From Bryobacterales bacterium (lineage in GTDB: Bacteria; Acidobacteriota; Terriglobia; Bryobacterales; Bryobacteraceae), in assembly GCA_020851655.1 (NCBI GenBank), contig JADZCI010000047.1:1-34121 (forward strand): 34,121 nt of DNA, given 5' to 3'. The notes under the pieces were generated by a model. The model did not search any database. It had not been told where the DNA came from and saw nothing but the letters and a program-made list of their open reading frames with translations. The translations under genes and the position numbers were made by a program. Positions within the stretch are counted from its first letter, which is position 1. The number at the start of each line of letters is the position of its first letter. This document shows, piece by piece, positions 23,608-33,549 of the stretch.

Positions 23608-25323
23608 TTACTGATAACGAATCGCCGTCAGTTCTTTGGACGACTCGACATACTCGACGCTCACCGGCGTTTTCAACCCGCCGCCACACGGAAAGTCCCG
23701 AGCTTCCGTTGCGCCGTCCACCTGAACCGAGGCCGGCGAGGCGGCCACCAGCCGCAGTTTGCGCTCCCCGGTTTCGACAACGAACACCAACACCGGCCCG
23801 GAACAATCGACCTGCACGAGGGTGCCGGCCGCGGTCGCATCGCCGCGCCGCCGGTTCCACGACGGTGGAGTGCGTACATCGTCCGAACGCTTCATCTCTG
23901 GATTTCGCGCCCTCTGCAACTCTCTCATCAGGCCCAGCGCGCTCATCCGCTGTTCGTTGGATTCGGCGGCCTCGGCTGCGCGCCAGGCGGCCTCCTTGGC
24001 AGATTCTCGGGCGCCCGCGGCGGCGTAAGCGCGCGCCAGACCGTCCCAGAATGGGGCTTGGCGCGGCAGAATCTTCACCGCGTTCCGAAACGATTCGACC
24101 GCGCCCTCCACATCGCGCTGCCGGAGTTGGAGCAAACCCAACTGATACCAGGCCTCGGCAAACGCGGGATTGCGTTTGGTAGCGGCTTTCAACAGCGGCT
24201 CCACTTCACCGTCGCTCCGCCGGGCGCCGCGCAGAAGCATCGCCAGTTCAAAGTGCACCGACGCGTTCGGGCTGCCTGCTTCCACTGAACGCCGGAAACT
24301 CTCGACGGCGTCCTGTGTGCGGCCCTCGCGTAGCGCCAAGAAGCCGCTGGCGCTCCACCGGTCCTGGCTGTTGTCCGGCGTCGTCTTGACCAGCCTGGCA
24401 TACATTTCTCGCGCGCCGTCCGGGTTGCCCACGGCGGTGTATAGTTCGGCCAGCGCCTCGATTGTCGCGGTCTCGCCCAACGCGCTTCCGTCCACGTTGC
24501 CGAGCGGGAGTGCGGGCAATGCCAGCTCACTCACGGCAAATCTCCGCCCGGCGACATAGCGTCGCAGGTCGTCGAAAATCCGGGCCAGCGGCTGGCTGTA
24601 GATCCTGGTTAGAGCCTGCTCGGAGGTCAGGCCCTCGGAGATCGCCGTAGTGAGCGACGCCATCCTGCCTCGATACTCCGGATGGTGGTGCAGCATGTGT
24701 ACCAGGGCCCAACTCTCGGCATAAAACATTCCCGCTTGATGCTCCTGGTTGAACTCGGGATCGGCCTTCGTGACTTGCAGGAGGCGGGAAGCTGGAATCC
24801 ACCGGTCGCGGTTCAGCAGTTCGACGTGTGACTCGATCGCCCGGCCAACCAGCGCCTTTCCGCCTCCAACCTGGAGGCTGGAGAAAAATTCCGCAGTGCC
24901 TTCTTCCAGCCATTGCGGCAGCGGACCCGTCGTATGCACCAGAAAGAGGTGGCCCATCTCGTGCTTCAGTACGCGATCCTTCAACCACACCGAAAGGTTC
25001 AGAACCAGGTAGTCGCGTTCCGCGCTGCTTTGAAAGAAACCGCGCGTGATGGCGCTGCCGCTGAACTTTCTGAACTCTTTTTCCTCGCGGAAAACCACCA
25101 CACGCACCGGCGGCGCCGAGGCAGGCAGCGGACCAAGAATCCGGGTGAGCGCTCCGGCAACCTGGCGGATAGTCCGCGCGGCGCGCTCCGCTTCTTTGGC
25201 CGGACCGTCGGTGAGGACTTCATACTTGCCTGAGGCGACACGGGTCCAGGTGGCCGCATGCGGCATGGCGGCGTTGAAAGCCAAGGCAATCGCCAGTGTG
25301 ACGGCACGGTAGAAACGGGTCAC
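23608..25323 (-). CDS. Secreted gluzincin-like zinc peptidase with TPR repeats
   Basis: This 571-residue protein has a signal peptide (VTLAIALAFNAAMPHAA). A peptidase-MA-like domain (about 25-270) carries the zinc motif HEMGH (121-125) and a downstream WLEEGTAEFF (138-147) that supplies the third ligand, likely Glu141. TPR-like helices follow from about 290 to 490 (GNPDGAREMYARLV; FAEAWYQLGLLQLRQRDVEGAVESF). A beta-rich tail (about 500-571) has VQVDCSGPVLVFVVETGERKL. This layout is common in secreted proteins of Acidobacteria and Planctomycetes annotated as DUF1570/peptidase MA-like. Both zinc motif and Glu are intact, so activity is plausible; the substrate is unknown. It is the first gene of a minus-strand group, divergent from the GAF-ANTAR gene. 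Confidence 0.87.
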   Translation of the reverse strand: MTRFYRAVTLAIALAFNAAMPHAATWTRVASGKYEVLTDGPAKEAERAARTIRQVAGALTRILGPLPASAPPVRVVVFREEKEFRKFSGSAITRGFFQSSAERDYLVLNLSVWLKDRVLKHEMGHLFLVHTTGPLPQWLEEGTAEFFSSLQVGGGKALVGRAIESHVELLNRDRWIPASRLLQVTKADPEFNQEHQAGMFYAESWALVHMLHHHPEYRGRMASLTTAISEGLTSEQALTRIYSQPLARIFDDLRRYVAGRRFAVSELALPALPLGNVDGSALGETATIEALAELYTAVGNPDGAREMYARLVKTTPDNSQDRWSASGFLALREGRTQDAVESFRRSVEAGSPNASVHFELAMLLRGARRSDGEVEPLLKAATKRNPAFAEAWYQLGLLQLRQRDVEGAVESFRNAVKILPRQAPFWDGLARAYAAAGARESAKEAAWRAAEAAESNEQRMSALGLMRELQRARNPEMKRSDDVRTPPSWNRRRGDATAAGTLVQVDCSGPVLVFVVETGERKLRLVAASPASVQVDGATEARDFPCGGGLKTPVSVEYVESSKELTAIRYQ

Positions 25324-25396
25324 GTCTTGAGGCCAATAGCGCCGATAGAAAGTTTCGATTGGACCCTAGTACAACCAGTTCTTATCCTACAGGAAG

Positions 25397-26176
25397 ATGG
25401 CCGGTGCGACGGCTATGATGCCAGATACCACACAAGTCTCAATTCTTCATCGGATTAGCAACATCGTTAGTTCGGAGATCAGCACCAGCGAGATGCTCGG
25501 CGAAATCGTCGGCATCACCGCCCAGGTTACCGGTTGCGATGCCTGCCTAGTCTACCTTTTTGACGCCAATGCCAACGAATTTGTCCTGATGGCCTCACAG
25601 GTCCCGCATGCCGCCGAAATCGGGACGCTGCGCATCGGGATGGGCGAAGGCGTAACAGGTTGGGTGGCTGAACACAAATCCGCTGTCGCGTTATCGGAGA
25701 AAGCCAATGCCGACCAGCGCTTCCTGCGCTTTCCCGCGCTGGTGGAGGATACCTATGAAGCCTTTCTTTCCGTACCCCTGGTCGCCGCCGGAGAAATCAC
25801 CGGCGTCATCAACGTTCATCACCGCCAGCCTCACCAGCACACCTCCGAGGAAATCTCCCTGCTGACCTTCGTCGGCGAGCAGATGGGCGGCGCACTATCG
25901 CGCGCCCGGCTCGAAGTGGAGAACCAACGCCTCCAGGAAGAAGCGCTGGAAATGAAGCGGCAGTTGGAAACCCGCAAGCTGGTTGAACGCGCCAAAGGCA
26001 TTCTCCAGTTGAAGTTCAGCCTCACCGAAGAAGAGGCTTACCTCCGGCTTCATAATGAAAGCCGGCGCCTGCGGCGCTCGATGCGGGATTTAGCCGAGGC
26101 AATCATCCTCACCGAGGACTTGGCGCGCAAGTCGCTCGATTCCTCCATGCTCGGCAACGAGTCGCTCTCCGACTAG
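25397..26176 (+). CDS. GAF-ANTAR RNA-binding antiterminator-type regulator
   Basis: This 259-residue protein has an N-terminal GAF domain (about 20-170; CDACLVYLFDANANEFVLMA, GMGEGVTGWVAE, FLSVPLVAAGEITGVI), a coiled-coil linker (about 170-195) and an ANTAR domain (about 192-242; LVERAKGILQLKFSLTEEEAY, then RRLRRSMRDLAEAIIL). ANTAR domains bind paired RNA stem-loops and prevent transcription termination; the GAF domain would sense a small ligand or redox state. Starts at 25397, 25415 and 25418 are all possible: AGGA is close to the first, and the second pair begin Met-Met-Pro-Asp. It is 34 bp upstream of a YheT-like hydrolase on the same strand and may head that operon. Confidence 0.87.
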   Translation: MAGATAMMPDTTQVSILHRISNIVSSEISTSEMLGEIVGITAQVTGCDACLVYLFDANANEFVLMASQVPHAAEIGTLRIGMGEGVTGWVAEHKSAVALSEKANADQRFLRFPALVEDTYEAFLSVPLVAAGEITGVINVHHRQPHQHTSEEISLLTFVGEQMGGALSRARLEVENQRLQEEALEMKRQLETRKLVERAKGILQLKFSLTEEEAYLRLHNESRRLRRSMRDLAEAIILTEDLARKSLDSSMLGNESLSD

Positions 26177-26210
26177 AACCAACCCGGCCCGGGCATCTAC
26201 ACTGAAAGGG

Positions 26211-27191
26211 TTGGATCCGTTCCGGCCTCTATTCCGCCATCCTCATCTGGCTACCCTGGCAGGCAACTTCTGGAGACGCGCCATCGACGAGTCGCGCTTC
26301 CCCACCAAGGCTTCGCTCTACCAGACGGCGCCCGGCACTCAGGTGCTCGTGCACGAGAACTGTCCTGACAAGGCGGCGCCCAAGGGGCATCTCTTGCTGC
26401 TGCATGGTCTACAGGGTTCTAGCGCCAGCGGCTACATGGTCTCAATGGCGCAATCGGCTTGCGAAGCCGGGTATCACGTGCATCGCCTCAACATGCGCGG
26501 CTGCGGCGGAACCGAACAACTGACCGACACGCTCTACAACTCAGGCTTGACCGAAGACGTAATCTATCTACTTGATCGAATCCCCGGTCCTTTGTTTTTA
26601 ATTGGTTACTCGCTGGGCGGTAATGTAATGCTTAAAGCCGCCGGGGAGCTCGCGCAAGCCGCCGGCGCCAAAGTAGCGGGCGTCATCGCGGTTTCAACGC
26701 CAATCGACCTGGCAGCCTGCGTCCGGAAACTGCACGAATTCCAGAACCGCATCTACGAGTTGCGCTTTGTCTTGAGTCTGCGAAGCAGTTACCGCGGGCG
26801 GCATCTCGCGTCGCCGGAGCGGTTCCCGATCGAGGGGCTGGACCGGACTTGGACAGTCTACGATTTCGACGACCGTTTCACCGCCCAGCACTTCGGCTTC
26901 GGCACCGCCGATCACTACTATCGAACCCAATCCTCGTGGCGGTTCATCGATTCGATCGCGGTTCCCACCCTTGTCGTCCAAGCCAAGGACGATCCGTTGA
27001 TTCCGTTCCACCTATTCGAGTCCGGTCCGCTGCAAGCCAATTCCCACGTAACAGTATGCCCAGTGGATCATGGCGGGCATTTGGGCTTCATCGCCAGCCG
27101 CACCCCGCGATTTTGGCTGGATGGCGTATTACTCCAATGGATTGAGGAGATTCGGAACAAAAGGGCTGTTCTGCCCGTCTCAACCTTATAG
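26211..27191 (+). CDS. YheT-like alpha/beta hydrolase
   Basis: This 326-residue protein begins DPFRPLFRHPHLATLAGNFW, the YheT-family N-terminal pattern. The catalytic triad is visible: Ser134 in GYSLGGN, the Asp in AKDDPLIP (260 or 261) and His290 in DHGGHLGF. The oxyanion region is LLHGLQGS. YheT proteins are cytoplasmic or membrane-associated esterase-like enzymes of poorly known substrate. The start is a TTG at 26211 with GAAAGGG directly before it; CTG at 26202 is also open in frame, so the exact start is uncertain. It ends directly against the ATG of the first permease with no gap, which suggests translational coupling and a shared job, perhaps in lipid handling. Confidence 0.87.
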   Translation: MDPFRPLFRHPHLATLAGNFWRRAIDESRFPTKASLYQTAPGTQVLVHENCPDKAAPKGHLLLLHGLQGSSASGYMVSMAQSACEAGYHVHRLNMRGCGGTEQLTDTLYNSGLTEDVIYLLDRIPGPLFLIGYSLGGNVMLKAAGELAQAAGAKVAGVIAVSTPIDLAACVRKLHEFQNRIYELRFVLSLRSSYRGRHLASPERFPIEGLDRTWTVYDFDDRFTAQHFGFGTADHYYRTQSSWRFIDSIAVPTLVVQAKDDPLIPFHLFESGPLQANSHVTVCPVDHGGHLGFIASRTPRFWLDGVLLQWIEEIRNKRAVLPVSTL

Positions 27192-28433
27192 ATGAGCACT
27201 CGTGCGTCTATGGGCGAGGCGTTCGGCATGGCGATCGGATCGCTGCGCGCCTCGAAGCTGCGAAGTTTTCTCACCCTGCTTGGCATCATTCTCGCCACGG
27301 CGACACTCATTGCCGTTATGTCCGTGATCAACGGCATGAACGTTTATGTGGCCGAGAAGATCGCCGACATGGGCGCCGACGGCTTTGTGGTGGTGCGCAT
27401 GGCATTCCTCGGCGATTTCAGTCCAAAGAAGTTCCTCGAGCTGCTGAAGAAGAACCCGGAACTGGGCATCGAGGAATACGAGTTCCTGCGCAGCCACGTC
27501 ACGCTCCTGCGCGACATCGGCATGCGCAGCAACACACAGGCGCCCGTCAATTTCGGGCAGCAACGCATGGAAGAGGTGAACGTCACCGGCGGAACCGCCA
27601 ACCTGAGCGTGCTAACCAATGTACAGGTTGAAACCGGGCGTTACTTCACCGAAACCGAGGACGAAAACCACCGCATGGTCGTCCTCATCGGCCACGACGT
27701 AAAGGACCAGTTCTTTCCCAATACCGACCCGATAGGCAAGACGATTGGTGTGGCGGGCCTGCCGTTCCAAGTGGTGGGCGTTGCCAAGAAGGTGGGCAGC
27801 GTGTTCGGGCAATCGCAGGACAACTTCGTCCAAATTCCGATCCGCAGCTTCTTCAAGATCTGGGGCAACAAACGCTGGATCTCCTATGCTGCGCAGGCGC
27901 ACGATCACGGAACGTTTTATCAGGCGATGGACGAAGTCCGGGCTCTGTTGCGCGCCCGCAGGCACGTGGCGCCGGGCGCCGACGATAACTTCAGCATCGT
28001 CACTTCCGATTCGATTCTCGACGCTTGGGATCAACTGACGCGCGCGCTTGCCGGAACCGCCGTCGGCATCGTGTCCGTCTTCATGGTCGTTGGCGGAGTG
28101 GTGATCATGAACATCATGCTGGCCGTGGTGACGGAACGCACCCAGGAGATCGGCATCCGCAAGTCGATCGGCGCGCGGCGGCAGGACATTCTCAACCAGT
28201 TCCTCATCGAGTCGTCGGTCTTGGCTCTCATGGGAGGAGTCATCGGGGTCGGGATTGCCTGGGTTGCGGCACTAGTGGTTCGCAGCTTCACCCCGGTGCC
28301 CATGGAACTGCCATTGACTGCCGTGGCAGCCGGTGTGGGGATTTCGGCGGCCGTCGGCTTGTTCTTCGGTATCTATCCCGCGCAGCGCGCCGCCCGGTTG
28401 GACCCGATTGAAGCGTTGAGAGCGGAGAAGTAG
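27192..28433 (+). CDS. MacB/FtsX-type ABC transporter permease 1
   Basis: This 413-residue protein has one N-terminal membrane helix (about 22-46; KLRSFLTLLGIILATATLIAVM). A large periplasmic MacB-like core (about 50-275) follows, then three C-terminal helices in an FtsX domain (about 285-400) with IMLAVVTERTQEIGIRKSIGA and the terminal RAARLDPIEALRAEK. The ERT..EIGIRK..GA motif is the coupling region that contacts the ATPase. Such permeases move or release lipids, peptides or drugs by a mechanotransmission cycle. No ATPase gene is next to it in this window. It follows the hydrolase gene with no gap and precedes a second permease by 2 bp. Confidence 0.9.
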   Translation: MSTRASMGEAFGMAIGSLRASKLRSFLTLLGIILATATLIAVMSVINGMNVYVAEKIADMGADGFVVVRMAFLGDFSPKKFLELLKKNPELGIEEYEFLRSHVTLLRDIGMRSNTQAPVNFGQQRMEEVNVTGGTANLSVLTNVQVETGRYFTETEDENHRMVVLIGHDVKDQFFPNTDPIGKTIGVAGLPFQVVGVAKKVGSVFGQSQDNFVQIPIRSFFKIWGNKRWISYAAQAHDHGTFYQAMDEVRALLRARRHVAPGADDNFSIVTSDSILDAWDQLTRALAGTAVGIVSVFMVVGGVVIMNIMLAVVTERTQEIGIRKSIGARRQDILNQFLIESSVLALMGGVIGVGIAWVAALVVRSFTPVPMELPLTAVAAGVGISAAVGLFFGIYPAQRAARLDPIEALRAEK

Positions 28434-28435
28434 AG

Positions 28436-29740
<1,305 letters not shown>

Positions 29741-29816
29741 GCTTGCCCGTGAGCCGGCAGGAGGAAATGTCAGCCCACGGATGTGTGCACTTTAGGCCGG
29801 CGCCAGTTGGAGAGCA

Positions 29817-29899
29817 CCGCCAGCGCACCTGGCGGCCGAGCCGGCTACCCTCCTCCAGTCACGGCGTCCGGCTCGGCGAAGTCAAAGACAGGTTGACTT
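29817..29899. terminator. Three consecutive perfect stem-loops between convergent genes
   Basis: Directly adjoining stems are CCGCCAG/CTGGCGG (29817-29835, 5-nt loop), CCGAGCCGG/CCGGCTCGG (29836-29876, 23-nt loop) and AAGTCAA/TTGACTT (29879-29899, 7-nt loop). All are perfect. The region lies 76 bp after the last permease stop and ends 78 bp before the stop of the convergent archaemetzincin gene. A bidirectional terminator is likely; no long T-run is present, so an RNA element with another role is possible. Confidence 0.45.
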
Positions 29900-29977
29900 T
29901 GGGTTGATTGTATTCCGATATCCGGCGTAGTCAAGCTACATTGTGTTTAGCAGCCCTTTCGACGGGTACTGGTAGGT

Positions 29978-30508
29978 TCAGGAGCGGCCTTCCATGCGCG
30001 CCGCGCACTCCGCACAATAGCCGGCCTGCTTGAGATCGAGCAACTCAATCGAGTGCGACGATGCCATGGCGCAAGACCAGTCCTGGCAGTGGCGCAATCC
30101 TTGTGTGTGTCCGATCTCGTGCAAGGCTTCAATCAGGAGACGGGCATCAAGCTTTGTGGCGTCCGCGGGCAACCCGTAGAACTCCTCTCGCAGCCGGTGA
30201 CCTGAAACCACCGCGCACGGTCCGGAAACCTGGGCTTCGCCATAGACAAACGTCAAGATCGGGACGTAGAGGTCCAGCGTGGTCACGCCCAGCAACACGT
30301 GTCCGGCAGGCGGATTGGCCGAGAACAGCCTGGCGATAATCGCCGTCGAATAGTATTGGCCGCGTTCGATATCAGCGGCAAAGGCGGCGTCGAGAACCGT
30401 CTTTTCGACGCGGCACGAAACCCTAAGCGTCCGCGCGAGGCCCGCGGCCAGGCGGTCCAGCATGCCGTTGGGAACCGATCCGACCGCCAGCAGGTGGATG
30501 GTTTGCAC
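29978..30508 (-). CDS. Archaemetzincin-family zinc metalloprotease
   Basis: This 176-residue cytoplasmic protein bears the archaemetzincin signature: HEIGHTQG (130-137), Cys141, Cys146, Met148 and, after 16 residues, a CAEC pair (Cys165/Cys168). The expected pattern is HExxHxxGx3Cx4CxMx17Cx2C, so the last gap is one shorter than the usual form. The His residues bind the catalytic zinc, while the Cys residues bind a structural zinc. Related AmzA/AMZ proteins are poorly characterised aminopeptidase-like enzymes, and many homologues appear to have weak activity. The start is GTG at 30508, 9 bp after the regulator's stop; no strong ribosome-binding site is seen. Its operon with a kinase/regulator pair is unusual. 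Confidence 0.87.
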   Translation of the reverse strand: MQTIHLLAVGSVPNGMLDRLAAGLARTLRVSCRVEKTVLDAAFAADIERGQYYSTAIIARLFSANPPAGHVLLGVTTLDLYVPILTFVYGEAQVSGPCAVVSGHRLREEFYGLPADATKLDARLLIEALHEIGHTQGLRHCQDWSCAMASSHSIELLDLKQAGYCAECAARMEGRS

Positions 30509-30517
30509 AGCGCCGTA

Positions 30518-31882
30518 TTACTGCCTCGGGGCGCCCGCGGGGGGCGTCTCGCGCAACCCGTAACGGCGGATCTTGTTATAGAGGGTGGTGCGGTCTATAT
30601 CGAGAATCCGCGCGGCGCGCGAGAGGTTCCACCGCGTTTCCTCCAGCACGCGCTCGATGTGAACGCGCTCGACATCTTCCAGGCGCCGGCCCACGCCGTT
30701 GCCTGGGGCGCGGTTCATCTGAAACGGGAAGTCCTCGGGCCGGATCTCCGGATCGCGGTTCATGAGAAGCGCCCGTTCCACGGCGTTCTCCAACTCGCGC
30801 ACATTACCGGGCCAGCCGTAGTCCACCAGTATTTCCATGGCCTGGGTGTTCACACGCTGTGCCGGACGGTTCATGGCAATCGAGAACTTCGTCAGGAAAT
30901 GATTGACCAGCAGCGGAATGTCTTCGCGGCGGCCACGCAAGGGCGGGATGTCGATGTTGAAGACATTCAGGCGGTAATAGAGGTCGGGCCGGAAGGTGCC
31001 TTCGGCGACCAACTTGGCCAGGCTCCGGTTTGACGCCGCAATGGCCCGGAAGTCCACTTTGAAGCTCTGCGTGGCGCCGACACGCACGATCTCCTTTTCC
31101 TGTAGCACGCGAAGCAAATCGGTTTGCGTCTTCAGGCTGATGTCGCTGATTTCATCCAGGAAAACGGTCCCGCCATCGGCTACTTCGAACTTGCCCTTCT
31201 TGCGCGCCTGCGCCCCGGTAAAGGCGCCTTTCTCGTGCCCGAACAGTTCGCTTTCGAGCAACGTCTCGGTCAGTGCTCCGCAGTGGATGGCCACCATGGG
31301 ATGGAACCGGCGGGGGCTGTGCGCGTGAATCGCACGAGCCACAATCTCTTTGCCGGTACCGCTTTCGCCGGTGATCAGCACGGTGGCGTCGGTCGGCGCG
31401 ACCGTCTCCACCAGTTCGATGACCCGCTTCATCGCCGGGCTTTGTCCGATCAACTGCGTTTGCGGAAAGATCTCCTCGAGGTTCTCCTTGAGTTTGGCGA
31501 CCTCCCGCGTGGCGGCGCGGTGTTCCAACGCTCGCGATACGAGATGGACCAGCTCGTCGGGATCAAACGGCTTGGTGATGTAGTCATAGGCCCCGTTCTT
31601 GAGCGCGCGGACCGCCGTATCGACCGAGGCGTAGCCGGTCATGATGATCACCGGCGTTTCCGGGTCGATCTCCCGCATGCGGGCTTGCAGTTCGATGCCA
31701 TCCATGCCGGGCATCTTGATGTCCACCAGGGCAAGATCGTGACGCTCTCGCGCCAGGCGGTCCAGAGCGCTGCGCGCGTCGGAGTCGACGGCTACCTCGT
31801 AGTTTTCGCTCTCAAACCACTTGCCAAGCGAATCACGGACCACCGGGTCGTCGTCAACAATCAGGATTCTGCCTCGGCTCAT
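30518..31882 (-). CDS. NtrC-family sigma54-dependent response regulator
   Basis: This 454-residue protein has a receiver (DDD10-12, phospho-acceptor Asp54, Lys105), an AAA+ domain with Walker A GESGTGKE (172-179), a canonical sigma54 contact loop GAFTGA (219-224), Walker B FLDEISD, and a Fis-type helix-turn-helix at the end (RAARILDIDRTTLYNKIRRYG). All parts needed for sigma54-dependent activation are present, unlike the other regulator in this window. It overlaps the kinase gene in an ATGA, with GGGAGGGG 7 nt upstream, and should be phosphorylated by that kinase. Likely targets include genes of the adjoining membrane oxidoreductase, though no -24/-12 promoter was identified here. Confidence 0.93.
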   Translation of the reverse strand: MSRGRILIVDDDPVVRDSLGKWFESENYEVAVDSDARSALDRLARERHDLALVDIKMPGMDGIELQARMREIDPETPVIIMTGYASVDTAVRALKNGAYDYITKPFDPDELVHLVSRALEHRAATREVAKLKENLEEIFPQTQLIGQSPAMKRVIELVETVAPTDATVLITGESGTGKEIVARAIHAHSPRRFHPMVAIHCGALTETLLESELFGHEKGAFTGAQARKKGKFEVADGGTVFLDEISDISLKTQTDLLRVLQEKEIVRVGATQSFKVDFRAIAASNRSLAKLVAEGTFRPDLYYRLNVFNIDIPPLRGRREDIPLLVNHFLTKFSIAMNRPAQRVNTQAMEILVDYGWPGNVRELENAVERALLMNRDPEIRPEDFPFQMNRAPGNGVGRRLEDVERVHIERVLEETRWNLSRAARILDIDRTTLYNKIRRYGLRETPPAGAPRQ

Positions 31883-33549
31883 GATGCCCCTCCCGGCGCG
31901 GTGATCTCGATAGCGGCAAGCGAGGACGCCGGTTCCGGCGGCGCTTCGAGTGGAAGTTGAACGACAAACTCAGCCCCCTTCCCGAGTTCGGATTGAACGG
32001 TCAGGACGCCTCCATGACGCTCCACGATGTTGCGGGCTATGGCCAGGCCAAGCCCCGTGCGATGCTGGTTTTCCTTGGTTGAAAAGAACGGCTCGAAGAT
32101 TTGCGCCTGAAGGTCCGAGGAGATGCCCGGGCCGGTGTCGGCCACCGCGATCTGAACGCCTTCAAAGCCCGGAAGCCTCTGCGCGGAAATTGTGATCCGG
32201 CCGCCCTTGCCTAGTGCGTCAATGGCGTTGGAAAGCAACACGACCAGCACCTGCTGGATCTGTGAAGGGTCGCCGGAGATCTCCGGCAGGTCCGGCGCCA
32301 ACCGGCTGGCCAGTTCGATCTCGGCGAGGTCACACTGGTGCTGAACCAGTTCCGCGGCCCGCTGGACCACCGTTTCGACCTTCATCGGCGCGCGTTGCGG
32401 CGGGGTTTGACGCGCAAACGTCAGCAGGTTGCGCATCAGGTCGCCGCACCGCCGGCTCTCGCGCTCAATGATTCCGAGGTGTTCGTTCACCCGCTGCCGC
32501 GTGCTGCCGGAAAGCTCCGCTTTTTCCAGGTCCTTCCGCGTCAGACGCGCATACGTCAACATTCCGAACAGCGGGTTGTTGACCTCGTGGGCGACCGTGG
32601 CCGCCAGGCGGCCGAGGGAGGCCATCTTTTCCGAAGCAATGAGCCCTTTCTGCGCGCGTTCCAACTCGGCCGTCTTCGACCGCACCCGGTCTTCGAGCGT
32701 CCGCGCCCACTCCGTCACCTGCCGGTGCGCCTCGTCCAATTCCGACGCCATGTGGTTGACCGAATCGGCGAGTTGACCGATCTCGTCACGAGACCGGACC
32801 GGTAAACGGTAAGAGAGTTGGCCGCGCGCCAGCGCCCGGATCCCCGTCATCAGATCGCTGATCGGACGGTGGACCACCAGCCAGACGAACACGAGCGAAA
32901 AGAGCGACAAGAGCACGGTCGCGCCGGCAAAGTAGTTGAGCATTTGCGAGCGGTACTCGGCCAGTTGCGTATCGACGGCGTCCAGCGCCAGGTGGGCATC
33001 GATGACTCCCAGGATGCGCTGCCCGGCCGGGTGGACGTGGCAAGACGCCGTCCAGCAGTCCTTGTGGTTCTCGATGGGCCGGATCACCGCCAGGGTCCGC
33101 TTCCCGCTCGCTTCGGCGAAGATGCGCGCCCGCTCCTTCCGCGCCAGCTTGGTCAAAGGTTGACGTTGCGCGTGGCAGGCATAACAGGCTTCCGCCTGCT
33201 TGTCGACCATCGTTCCGATTTCGGCCGGGTTCGTCGACTGGGCGATACGGCCTTCCTTGTTGAAGATTCGAACCAGGCGAATGCCCGGTTCGCTCGCCAG
33301 GTCGTGCATCATGCGGTACAACTGCTCGCGGTCGTTCCGCAACATCTGCTGCCAGGCCGTCGTGCGAATGAGGTCCGACGTCCGCTCGGCCGACAAGGAA
33401 ACAAGCGCCTCGAGATGACGCTGCTCGAGGCGCTGTTGGACGTAACCGAACGTGGCAAAGAACAGGACAGCGACAGCAACCAGGCAACCCGCCAGCTTCG
33501 CGGCGAGCCCGAACCGGGTCCAGCGAAAGGGTGCTGTTTGATCGGCCAT
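31879..33549 (-). CDS. Membrane sensor histidine kinase with two c-type heme motifs
   Basis: This 556-residue protein has an N-terminal helix (about 15-38), a periplasmic domain (about 39-204), a second helix (about 205-227), a HAMP domain (about 228-280), a coiled coil, an HisKA box (His321 in ATVAHEVNNPL) and HATPase (N box LLSNAIDAL, G1 DTGPGIS, F FEPFFSTKE, G2 GLGLAIARN). The periplasmic domain contains CYACH (122-126), a standard CxxCH c-heme site, and CWTASCH (165-171), which fits a CX4CH heme site. Such hemes would let it sense redox state or gases such as NO or CO. The gene overlaps the NrfD/HybB-like gene by 1 nt (TAATG) and the regulator by 4, so sensor and regulator are coexpressed with a respiratory subunit. 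GGAG lies before the ATG. Confidence 0.93.
   Translation of the reverse strand: MADQTAPFRWTRFGLAAKLAGCLVAVAVLFFATFGYVQQRLEQRHLEALVSLSAERTSDLIRTTAWQQMLRNDREQLYRMMHDLASEPGIRLVRIFNKEGRIAQSTNPAEIGTMVDKQAEACYACHAQRQPLTKLARKERARIFAEASGKRTLAVIRPIENHKDCWTASCHVHPAGQRILGVIDAHLALDAVDTQLAEYRSQMLNYFAGATVLLSLFSLVFVWLVVHRPISDLMTGIRALARGQLSYRLPVRSRDEIGQLADSVNHMASELDEAHRQVTEWARTLEDRVRSKTAELERAQKGLIASEKMASLGRLAATVAHEVNNPLFGMLTYARLTRKDLEKAELSGSTRQRVNEHLGIIERESRRCGDLMRNLLTFARQTPPQRAPMKVETVVQRAAELVQHQCDLAEIELASRLAPDLPEISGDPSQIQQVLVVLLSNAIDALGKGGRITISAQRLPGFEGVQIAVADTGPGISSDLQAQIFEPFFSTKENQHRTGLGLAIARNIVERHGGVLTVQSELGKGAEFVVQLPLEAPPEPASSLAAIEITAPGGAS

Noticed and set aside
25361..25389. TTGGAC...TATCCT as a promoter for the GAF-ANTAR gene
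   Set aside because: The hexamers match poorly and the -10 would lie only about 7 bp before the first possible ATG, so the support is too weak to annotate.
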